DNA of 64,000 nt. Origin: Pycnococcus provasolii. Lineage: Eukaryota; Chlorophyta; Pseudoscourfieldiophyceae; Pseudoscourfieldiales; Pycnococcaceae. Both the position numbers and the translations under genes were made by a program. Below, piece after piece: positions 56,756 through 64,000 of this stretch. Within the stretch, counting starts at the first letter, position 1. Every line of letters starts with the position of its first letter. The notes under the pieces were generated by a model. The model did not search any database, was not told where the DNA came from, and saw only the letters and a program-made list of their open reading frames with translations. Location: contig OW568891.1 of the NCBI GenBank assembly GCA_938743325.2, forward strand, positions 1 through 64,000, given 5' to 3'.

Positions 56756-57073
56756 GCCCACGGAGCCTCGTGCCTCGTGCCTCGTGCACCTGCCTCGTGC
56801 CGGAGGAAGAGGCAACGACGGACCCCCAATGGAAGAAAGGCGAAGTGCCACCTGGACCCTGTTCCGGTCAGCCACCAGCCGCCGTCTTGAGCGCCTTCTT
56901 GTCTTGAACGAAGAAGAAAGACTCCTTGGGACTTCGAAGCAACACCTGCTTCCTCCATTTCACCACAACGCTGCTCCATTCTCATTCTCTGTGCTTGTGT
57001 GCTTGTGCTCGCTGTCTTGCGTGTTATTGGTGCTCTCACAATATAGTCCAGCTCGTATCATTGGAAGCACTTG

Positions 57074-59875
57074 ATGAGTCTTGGGGGCATTAGTCTTGTG
57101 ACTAGCCACAGCCCCCCACCTCCAGGGGCTCCAGGTGCTCCAGGGGGGGAACATGGTGGTAATGGTGGTGGACCTCAGGCCCATCTGGGAACACGCAACA
57201 CCTCAGGGGCAGGGGCAGGGGCAGGGGCAGGGGGGCACGGGCAACGCGCAGAAGGAGGACCGACCATTGTTGTGCCGCCGCCGCCGCGACAGCGACACGC
57301 AGCAAACTCGCCAGCCGGAACGCCGGAACGAAGGTCGCTGACAAGATCCATGTCACTCGAACAAAGAAGCTCGTCGTTTAGGCGCCTGCGCGACGACTCG
57401 GACAACGAGTCACTCGACGAAGGCGTCATGCTGTACGCCACAGAACACAGCGAGTCGAGAGAACACCTCGCAACCATCACGGCGTCGCCCACACCAAGCC
57501 CGGACTCGGAAATCTCAACGCCGTCAAGACTCGGAAACTCAACGTCGTACCAGGACCTACACAACGCGGCACACTCGCGAGGAAGCTACGGTAACCGCGA
57601 CCTGCTCGCGCAGAACGAACACCTAAAGCAGTCGTTTGGCACGCCAACCGACAGAAAGCAAAACATCGCGAGAATCCTTCCGCGAAATCCGTCATTCCAC
57701 GAGAGGAAGTCGCTCGAGGCTGTTCTGCACCAGGCGGACTACACGCCGACGGAGTACACCGAAATCGAAAAGCTTCACGAAACGTTTGGACACAGGTTCC
57801 TGAATGCGCTCGCGGAAAACGGACCGCAGCTCGTCAGGAGCGTTCTGCACTGCGTGCGCGAGCGAGCGAAGCGAGATGACGTCGCGGATGCGATTGAGCT
57901 GCACGTTCGAATTCTAACCAAGAGGAAGACGCGCCTGCACATCGTCGCTTGCTCGCGCGACTCGGTTGCGTTGTTCGGAGACCTCGTTACGACACTCGCT
58001 CGGGCGGACATTTCGCTCAGGGAAGGACGCGCGTGGTGCAGCAGCGAGAAAACATCCCTGTGCATCATGCGCGCGGAATTCCCGCAGGCGGATCAACTGA
58101 GCAGCATGAATCCATCACTCAGCTCGGCGGACGGTATGGCGATGCACTGCAACGAGCCTACGCTCTCCCAATCTCTGCTCGGCGCGCTCTTTGGCGACAA
58201 CACGCTGCTCGCACTGGCGTCAGGCCCCACCTTGCGTCCCTCCGACGATGGCACCTACGAGGACAACGTGGACAAGGGCACGCTATCTGACCCTGAACAG
58301 TGGCCTCGCGACGACTCTGCCGATGCCAACTACAACTACACCAATCCGCACAGGCCGCAGCAGCCACAATTGCAAACGTTCGGCGGCCACTCATTACCGC
58401 TCCCCTCGCACGCACCGCGGTCACGCGCGTCGCCGAAGCGCAAGATTTCTGGTAACCGCTCGTCGCTGTTCCCGCCAGACTCACCCACGGGCAGCAGCCA
58501 GCGCCACGCCGACCAGGGCGGCGCGAACAAGAGCCTCGCGGAGACGCTCGCCGACGCGCTCGCGAGCGAGAGGAAGCGGCTGCCGCACATTACCTCCGTG
58601 CCCATGCTCAACCCTAACCATCTCACCATGGACGAAAAGCTCGTCGATGGCGGGTCTGGCGAGGTTTGGCGAGCAAGCCTGCGCGGCGTCGGCGATGTGG
58701 CGCTCAAGGTGCTCACGCGTCACATCTCCGACCCCTCTGAGGTGGAGGCGCAGTGGATGCGCGAGGCGCTCGCTCTCGCGTCGATGCCTCAGCACCCGCG
58801 CATCGTTCGCTTCTACGGATGCACGCGAATGTTAGACACCGGCGCGCCTGCGCTGGTTCTCGAGCTCGTGCGTGGCGGACCAGCGGCGTTTTCGCTCCAG
58901 CACGACGGCGAGGAAGCATCGGCGGCTGCGGCTGCGAATGCTGCCGTGGGAAGTCCCACAAACGGCAGCCAGCTGGTCGGAAGCCTGAAGGTGGGAAGCT
59001 TGGGATCTCTCAGCGGATCTTTGACGCCGTTAACACCATTCACCCGCGCACTCGCGCAGACGGTCCATGCCGTTTCGGGCGGCTCCGGCACCACCATGCG
59101 ACGTGCGTGCAGCCTCGTTGCTGTCTGCCGTGTGCTTCTCGGTCTCGCTTCAGCCTTGGCGCACGCTCATGAGCACGGTGTCGCACACAGGGATGTCAAG
59201 GGCTCGAACATTCTCGTGCCAACGCGCAGCGAGGGCTGCGAAAGCGACGGCTCTGACATGCGCCTGTGCGATTGGGGCGTTGCCTGCGCAAAGTCGGTCG
59301 GTTCGCTGGCACCTCAGGCGATGGAAGTGGGGCCACCGGCCGGCTTGGATGATTTCTCGAAACGACTGAGCACTTCTCCCGGAAAGGAGGCAATTCCCTC
59401 GTCGTCTCCAGAGCTCCACGACTACACCGCGGAGACGGGCACGCACCGGTGGATGGCACCCGAGGTGTTCGACGGCCGTCCGTACGGGTGCTCCGCGGAC
59501 GTCTACTCGTTCGGTATGACAATGTACGAGCTGCTTTCTGGCCAGGTGCCTCATTCGCACCTCACTCCGCTCGATGCGGCTCGCGCCGCCTCGGCAGGCG
59601 CGAGACCTGACGTCGCGGAGATTGCCGCGCGTGCGCCCGAGTCGTACATCTGGATCATGGAGCGTTGCTGGGCGCAGGATCCGCTGCGCCGCCCTGCGAT
59701 GAAGGACGTCGCAACGCTCATGCGCGACCTGCTTTCGGAGTCGCTTTCGCGCAGCGCCGCCACGGCGTTCGACGACGCGGGAGTGCGAGCGACGGCGGCG
59801 GCGTCGCCGATACCGGCTCCCCCTCGTGTTGTGATGAACAAGGGCCTACTGAGCAAGCAGCTGGGTGGCACTTAA
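57074..59875 (+). CDS. ACT-domain TKL (Raf-like) protein kinase
   Basis: 933 residues from the ATG at 57074 (a TTG codon directly precedes it). An Asp/Ser/Pro-rich, Gly-run N-terminus leads to a helical segment (TEYTEIEKLHETFGHRFLNAL) and an ACT-like domain (RLHIVACSRDSVALFGDLVT then LARADISLREGRAWCSSEKT, about 280-345), the same order as plant STY-type ACT kinases. The kinase domain starts near 520: GGSGEVWRASL glycine loop, VALKVL lysine, HRDVKGSNIL catalytic loop (about 704), CDWGVA in place of DFG (metal-binding Asp kept), GTHRWMAPEVF, and SADVYSFGMTMYELLSG. An Ala/Gly insert sits between the hinge and helix D/E. Expected to be active. Its last codons form one arm of a perfect hairpin. 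Confidence 0.88.
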   Translation: MSLGGISLVTSHSPPPPGAPGAPGGEHGGNGGGPQAHLGTRNTSGAGAGAGAGGHGQRAEGGPTIVVPPPPRQRHAANSPAGTPERRSLTRSMSLEQRSSSFRRLRDDSDNESLDEGVMLYATEHSESREHLATITASPTPSPDSEISTPSRLGNSTSYQDLHNAAHSRGSYGNRDLLAQNEHLKQSFGTPTDRKQNIARILPRNPSFHERKSLEAVLHQADYTPTEYTEIEKLHETFGHRFLNALAENGPQLVRSVLHCVRERAKRDDVADAIELHVRILTKRKTRLHIVACSRDSVALFGDLVTTLARADISLREGRAWCSSEKTSLCIMRAEFPQADQLSSMNPSLSSADGMAMHCNEPTLSQSLLGALFGDNTLLALASGPTLRPSDDGTYEDNVDKGTLSDPEQWPRDDSADANYNYTNPHRPQQPQLQTFGGHSLPLPSHAPRSRASPKRKISGNRSSLFPPDSPTGSSQRHADQGGANKSLAETLADALASERKRLPHITSVPMLNPNHLTMDEKLVDGGSGEVWRASLRGVGDVALKVLTRHISDPSEVEAQWMREALALASMPQHPRIVRFYGCTRMLDTGAPALVLELVRGGPAAFSLQHDGEEASAAAAANAAVGSPTNGSQLVGSLKVGSLGSLSGSLTPLTPFTRALAQTVHAVSGGSGTTMRRACSLVAVCRVLLGLASALAHAHEHGVAHRDVKGSNILVPTRSEGCESDGSDMRLCDWGVACAKSVGSLAPQAMEVGPPAGLDDFSKRLSTSPGKEAIPSSSPELHDYTAETGTHRWMAPEVFDGRPYGCSADVYSFGMTMYELLSGQVPHSHLTPLDAARAASAGARPDVAEIAARAPESYIWIMERCWAQDPLRRPAMKDVATLMRDLLSESLSRSAATAFDDAGVRATAAASPIPAPPRVVMNKGLLSKQLGGT

Positions 59876-59894
59876 GCTTGCTCAGTAGGCCCTT
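59840..59894. repeat. Perfect 18-bp hairpin straddling the stop codon
   Basis: AAGGGCCTACTGAGCAAG (59840-59857) and its exact reverse complement at 59877-59894 flank a 19-nt loop containing the TAA stop (59873-59875). The left arm encodes the last kinase residues. Confidence 0.85.
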
Positions 59895-59903
59895 AAGTTT
59901 TTG

Positions 59904-59957
59904 CATACATACATACATACATACATACATACATACATACATACATACATACATACA
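59904..59957. repeat. CATA microsatellite
   Basis: About 13 tandem CATA units. Confidence 0.95.
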
Positions 59958-60121
59958 ATTACAGTAGCTGTAAAGGATAAAAGAATTTTTAAATAAAAGA
60001 ATTTTTGGTGACGGTGGTTTCGTTTGGGATCGCTTTAGGGGTTTGACCCGGGAGTTTGACCCCCACGTCCTCGGAGCGGCGCGTTGGGTAAAGGTCGTCC
60101 TCCCTCCCTCGCCCTTTCGCC

Positions 60122-61417
60122 ATGGAGTCGCTCTTCTCGTCGCTCAGCCTGCTTGAGTCCCGCCTGGACGCGCTCGAGGAGGGCGCCGCCTCGACGGCCT
60201 CGCGGCCTCTTGCAGCCACCAGCTCCAACGCAAACGCACGTGCACGTGCGGCCTCAACTCCACCGCCGCGGGAGGCGCAGACGCACCTCCCTGCTGCTCG
60301 AGCTCGCGTCTCACCTGCCTGTCGCAACGACGCTCTTGGGCGTGGTAGAGTAGACTGGCGTGATGAGGGTGCTGCTGTCCCTGCTCCCACTTGGAAGGCT
60401 GCGGCAGGTGGTGGTTCCTTAAGTTTGGACGCACACGACGACTCGCCGCGCGTGAGGCGGCCGCATACAGCCGGCTTTCCTCCACGCAACTCGAGGACGA
60501 CAGCGGGAGACGTGCGAGCTGCTCGCCTGCTCTCGTCGCTCGAGAAGTCGTTCGCCGCAGCTTCCGCAGCCTCGTCAGCGTGCTATCGTGTCGACCTTCA
60601 GCCGTCGTCATCTTCCGGGCGGGGAACGCAATCGAAAGCCACGACGGCGCTCGTGCCGTGGGGAGAGGGCATGGAACCGGAACTGTCACTTCGACTGGTT
60701 CCAGTAAGAAAGGCGCGAAGGCGCAGCAAACGACGGCCGCTGCCACCTCCGAGTACCTACCCTCCGAGGCCGATGAGCGCACCTCACGCGCGACAGAGCA
60801 CAACGACACCGACGAGACACACGTACATCTTGGACGAACACCAAAATGCGCCACAACCGGACGACACTCAACAACAAGACGACGACGACGTCCCAAAAGA
60901 CGACGAGCTGGAGCACCACGCTGAGGTGGCGGCGGCGGCGGCGACGACGACGACGATGACCTCGTCATCGTCTACAACATGGAAACGGTCCGATTTACCA
61001 GGCGGCGGCGGTGGCGGCGGCGGCGGCGACGGCGGTGACTTTGATGTTGCGCGCTCACGTTTCCTGATCGGCCAACTCCATCCACCAAATGACGCACCCA
61101 TCGTGGCGAACACGGCGGCTGCACGAACACGTCTTGCATCAGCACGCGCGCGTCGGCGTGAGGTGGAAGACAGCTTGTTCGCCGTGCCCACCGCATCGGA
61201 CCCAGAGGTTCGGCGCCATCTACGTGAGCTCACAGATGTTGCACTCGAGCGACGTGCCATAGATGCCGCGCGACTGCAAGCGGATGTCGCGAGCGTGTCG
61301 CTCTTTTATGCAAAGCAAATTCAGGATAAGCGTCGTGAAGCTTCGGCGCAAAAAATGCAACGTGCTCGTCAATCTGCCAATCGCTCGACACGACGACAAC
61401 AACGCTCCGCCGATTGA
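60122..61417 (+). CDS. Unrecognised 431-aa low-complexity protein with a C-terminal helix
   Basis: ATG at 60122 starts MESLFSSLSLLESRLDALEEG, a short amphipathic helix. The middle (30-330) is Ala/Ser/Pro/Thr-rich and probably disordered, with basic (RKARRRSKRRP), acidic (QQDDDDVPKDDELEHH) and Gly-run segments. The end (about 335-431) is a coherent helical region: RSRFLIGQLHPP, TAAARTRLASARARRREVEDSLF, RRHLRELTDVALERRAIDAARL, with a basic tail. This resembles a coiled-coil scaffold, but I recognise no family. It is convergent with the receptor-like kinase, whose stop is 64 bp away. Confidence 0.6.
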   Translation: MESLFSSLSLLESRLDALEEGAASTASRPLAATSSNANARARAASTPPPREAQTHLPAARARVSPACRNDALGRGRVDWRDEGAAVPAPTWKAAAGGGSLSLDAHDDSPRVRRPHTAGFPPRNSRTTAGDVRAARLLSSLEKSFAAASAASSACYRVDLQPSSSSGRGTQSKATTALVPWGEGMEPELSLRLVPVRKARRRSKRRPLPPPSTYPPRPMSAPHARQSTTTPTRHTYILDEHQNAPQPDDTQQQDDDDVPKDDELEHHAEVAAAAATTTTMTSSSSTTWKRSDLPGGGGGGGGGDGGDFDVARSRFLIGQLHPPNDAPIVANTAAARTRLASARARRREVEDSLFAVPTASDPEVRRHLRELTDVALERRAIDAARLQADVASVSLFYAKQIQDKRREASAQKMQRARQSANRSTRRQQRSAD

Positions 61418-61481
61418 ATTGCTTTCTGTAAAACAAGATAATCGAGTTTTCTACACATAATATTACACAAACACATGAACA

Positions 61482-63995
61482 TTACGAAGGGCTGCGCAAC
61501 TCGCTAAGCTCACGCAACGCATTCTCGTACGACGACTTGAGCATGTCCAGCGCGATTGCAGACCAAGGGCGCGCCTTGGGGTCATTTTGCCAGCACATCT
61601 CCGCCAACTCTTGCATCACGGACATGTGATTTTCGCACTTTCCGTCGAATGACAGGCGATTGTTCAGCACGCACCTCTGCTCGTGCACATCCTTGACGGA
61701 CATATTTTTGTACGGTGCACGCGCCATCACAACCTCCCATAGAAATACGCCGAATGCGAACATATCGCTCGAAGGGGAAATGACGCCATCGTATGGCACA
61801 AATAACTCCGGCGCAAGGTGCGTCGGCGTTCCACGCATTCCCACAACGCTAGAAGATTTCCCCTTCGGGAGCTCGTAGCTAAGGCCAAAGTCCGCGAGCT
61901 TCACGGCGTAGCGCCAGCGATACAGCACACATTCGTCCAACGTTTCTTCGTCAACGTTGCTGACTTCCGCAGAATTGGCACCCCCGCCGGCGAACTCCGT
62001 CTTGAGCAAAACATTGGAAGCCTTGACATCGCCATGCAACATCCCAAACTGGTGCAGCCAATCAAGCCCCATCATCACCTGCAGGCTTACGTCAAGGCAG
62101 CGCAGCGCGCGCTCCACGCTCGTCTTGCAGTCACTCGAGAAGGTGCCATTCGCAAGGACGTCCGTGAGTACGCCGCCATCGCAGTACTCTTGCAGAAAGA
62201 CGACCTGTTCACAACGCGGCTTGAGAAGATGTTTATGGCAAATGTACGTCCGAAGGATATTTTGGTGCTGAATGCGTTCCGCCACCGTAGTTTCGTGCCT
62301 AGCTGCCCAGCGAAGGCGCTCATCTCGCGTCATGTCATCCCACAACTCATCCACAAGCTCCTGATTCATAACGTCATACATGATCACTTTCAGAGCATTG
62401 CGATTTTTCGGGGAGGCTGATTCGTGGAATGAGGCGTGGTAAACCGTGCCAAACACGCCACGGCCAAGGCATTCGCCAACCGCGTTCGGCAGATTCGGCA
62501 CGTCACTCATCCAGCTCAGCGTTTGCGCGAGCTGAACAGGATCAGGCATGAGATTGATGCTTTGAACGACGTTCTTGCCCAATGCCGTCGAGGCGGCGTT
62601 GGCGGCAGCCTGCGAGATCGACCTCGCCTGGCCGAAAATCGCCTCCGCGGCGGAATGGTCCAACACGGTACCAGCTTGCCCCTCGCTCTTCCGCCATTCG
62701 CGATGGCGCTGCCCGAGTTGAGGAGTAACCATCTCCACTTCCTGATTCGCCATGGAAGTAAGGTTGGTCTCAGAATGCGAGTTCTTTGGCTTGCGGCCTA
62801 TGGCATTGTCATCCATGTCAAGAGACGAGTTGCGGCTGATATCTGACGACGCGTTACGAGAGATAATCCCAGCATTCGAACGACCCGATTCGACGCGAGC
62901 AAACAATGGTCGAGACAACGACGCAAGAAATGTGCTCAGGGACTCCGGCAACCATTTCCGCTTTGCGGTGACAGGTCGCGACCTATGCGCACGTGGACGT
63001 GCACTGGCCACGGCAATCTCGATGTCATCACCCGTGTCGTCGTCGTCGTTGTTGTTGCTGTGATGGTGGCGCGGAGATCCAGCGGCTGAATGCCGCGACA
63101 GTCTTGCAAGCTTCTTTGAGAGCATTTTGATGTGAGCATGCTTGCTCCGATCGCGCACCACCATAATGATGCACGCCGCAATCGACAGGGCGATGACGAT
63201 GAGCAACAGAATCGATGGGTCGTAATCTGCTCTGTCATTCGCACCTAGCACGGCAGTTGACTCCGATTTCAAAAGCGTGTCTAGCGATGGCTGCGGCGGC
63301 GGTGGCGGTGGCGGTGGTGGCAGCTGCTGTTGCGGTGGTGGTGACGGCGTCAGATCTGTCATAAATTTGCCCGTGAAACCAGGCTCCATCACCATCGCCT
63401 TGATGCGCATAGTCATGCCGAATGTCGCGCACATCGGTCTTGCTGCACCAAGCTGCTCTCCAACCAGCGTAATCAATGCGAGCTCCGAGTCGTACCACGA
63501 CGGCGGCGGCGTCGCATTCTTCGTAAAAAGGCTCGAGTAGCACATCTGGTCGACATTCCCGCCCAACTTCCCAAGATAGCACCTGCCTCTGGGAACGAAG
63601 GGCAGGTCTCTTGTATCTCCTGAGCGACGCAACGTGTTGTTCGTCGGCTCGACGCGGTACTGCCACACATCGCACACGTCGGGTCCAAGCGAACAGCACC
63701 TCTCCAGGCACGAGAGGGTGCTCATGCTGCTGTGGTCAACCGCGAGATTGCGGCAGTGATAATAGTGGAGCTGCTTGGATGCGCAGCACTGCGCCGTGCC
63801 CTTTTGGTCCACCACGACGGTCGTGTTGAAGGGCTTCACTGCCGCACCGGTTGAAATGTACGCACCTTCAACGTCGTCACGAGCGTTCTGTGCTTCCTTG
63901 AGGAATCGTATGACTTGCTTTGCGCTGTCGACCGTCTGCACAAGTCGCACGTTGCGCAGCTGCACTCCACCCACCGCCTTGCTGACGATGGGCAT
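61482..63995 (-). CDS. Receptor-like TKL protein kinase with a Cys-rich ectodomain (5' end at window edge)
   Basis: 837 residues visible from an ATG at 63995; since the window ends 5 bp later and no signal peptide is seen, the real start probably lies outside. The ectodomain has clustered cysteines (GTAQCCASKQ, LSCLERCCSLGPDVCDVWQY, GRCYLGKL), a PAN/apple-like pattern (C-x3-CC ... C-x-VW). A Pro-run precedes the transmembrane span (ILLLIVIALSIAACIIMVV, about 260-280), followed by a basic stop-transfer. A Ser/Asn/Asp-rich linker leads to the kinase domain (about 510-820): GRGVFGTVYH, NALKVIMYD, HGDVKASNVL (HGD in place of HRD), ADFGLSYEL, GTPTHLAPELF, SSDMFAFGVFLWEVV. Catalytic Asp and DFG are kept, so an active membrane kinase is expected. 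Confidence 0.87.
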   Translation of the reverse strand: MPIVSKAVGGVQLRNVRLVQTVDSAKQVIRFLKEAQNARDDVEGAYISTGAAVKPFNTTVVVDQKGTAQCCASKQLHYYHCRNLAVDHSSMSTLSCLERCCSLGPDVCDVWQYRVEPTNNTLRRSGDTRDLPFVPRGRCYLGKLGGNVDQMCYSSLFTKNATPPPSWYDSELALITLVGEQLGAARPMCATFGMTMRIKAMVMEPGFTGKFMTDLTPSPPPQQQLPPPPPPPPPQPSLDTLLKSESTAVLGANDRADYDPSILLLIVIALSIAACIIMVVRDRSKHAHIKMLSKKLARLSRHSAAGSPRHHHSNNNDDDDTGDDIEIAVASARPRAHRSRPVTAKRKWLPESLSTFLASLSRPLFARVESGRSNAGIISRNASSDISRNSSLDMDDNAIGRKPKNSHSETNLTSMANQEVEMVTPQLGQRHREWRKSEGQAGTVLDHSAAEAIFGQARSISQAAANAASTALGKNVVQSINLMPDPVQLAQTLSWMSDVPNLPNAVGECLGRGVFGTVYHASFHESASPKNRNALKVIMYDVMNQELVDELWDDMTRDERLRWAARHETTVAERIQHQNILRTYICHKHLLKPRCEQVVFLQEYCDGGVLTDVLANGTFSSDCKTSVERALRCLDVSLQVMMGLDWLHQFGMLHGDVKASNVLLKTEFAGGGANSAEVSNVDEETLDECVLYRWRYAVKLADFGLSYELPKGKSSSVVGMRGTPTHLAPELFVPYDGVISPSSDMFAFGVFLWEVVMARAPYKNMSVKDVHEQRCVLNNRLSFDGKCENHMSVMQELAEMCWQNDPKARPWSAIALDMLKSSYENALRELSELRSPS

Positions 63996-64000
63996 CGTCA

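Larger units (their letters stand above)
55800..57073. other. Divergent intergenic region, 1.27 kb
   Basis: No supported gene. Contains a (TTTC)n microsatellite at about 56190-56232, ATACA repeats (56058-56082), TGTGTCA repeats (56540-56585), CCTCGTG repeats (56765-56800) and a CCCTAACCCCTAACCCC box (56737-56755). Short frames here are simple-sequence translations. Confidence 0.5.

Noticed and set aside
1-64000. tRNA and rRNA genes
   Set aside because: No cloverleaf with conserved T-loop and CCA-adjacent arms, and no rRNA core sequence, was recognised by eye; a covariance-model scan would be needed to exclude short RNAs.

Overview
The window looks like the near-telomeric part of a nuclear chromosome from a photosynthetic eukaryote, most likely a green-lineage (prasinophyte- or chlorophyte-type) alga. 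The reasons are a TTAGGG/CCCTAA telomere-type array at the left, spliceosomal U1-70K, plastid-type isoamylase (starch) and an FtsH-like pseudoprotease of the kind known from chloroplasts. A glycolate dehydrogenase of the mitochondrial green-algal type and dynein-2/cilium genes point the same way. Genes are large and nearly intronless, and the coding DNA is GC-rich. The species cannot be named from the sequence.

Layout. 1-6.9 kb is subtelomere: a 408-bp telomeric array, duplicated subtelomeric segments, interstitial head-to-head telomeric tracts, minisatellites, a foldback element, and three or four unrecognised ORFs. From 6.97 kb the ordinary gene-rich chromosome begins: arsenite methyltransferase (-), RRP12 (+), a CotH-kinase secreted protein (+), FtsHi-like AAA protein (-), WRAP53/TCAB1 (+), farnesyl diphosphate synthase (+), alanine/glutamate-glyoxylate aminotransferase (-), class V glyoxylate aminotransferase (-), glycolate dehydrogenase (+), U1-70K (-), WDR34/dynein-2 intermediate chain (+), a DUF1275 membrane protein (-), isoamylase (+), kinesin-14 (+), a family-16 methyltransferase (-), a second CotH-kinase protein (+), a CCDC24-like protein (-), an ACT-domain protein kinase (+), an unknown low-complexity protein (+) and a receptor-like kinase (-, reaching the right edge).

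Mobile DNA. Two young insertions sit between divergently transcribed genes. One (25.9-27.2 kb) is a tyrosine-recombinase element with identical split direct repeats in the Ngaro/DIRS order. The other (32.9-40.25 kb) is a short Copia derivative with identical 207-bp LTRs and a 5-bp target duplication. A second LTR element (identical 372-bp LTRs, its own 5-bp target duplication, no long ORF) has inserted into it.

Themes. Three neighbouring genes (22.0-31.2 kb) encode the glycolate-to-glycine steps of photorespiration, all with mitochondrial-looking N-termini. WDR34, CCDC24-like and kinesin-14 are cilium or microtubule genes. Telomere-like CCCTAAC boxes recur 70-320 bp upstream of several housekeeping genes, in the manner of plant telo-boxes.
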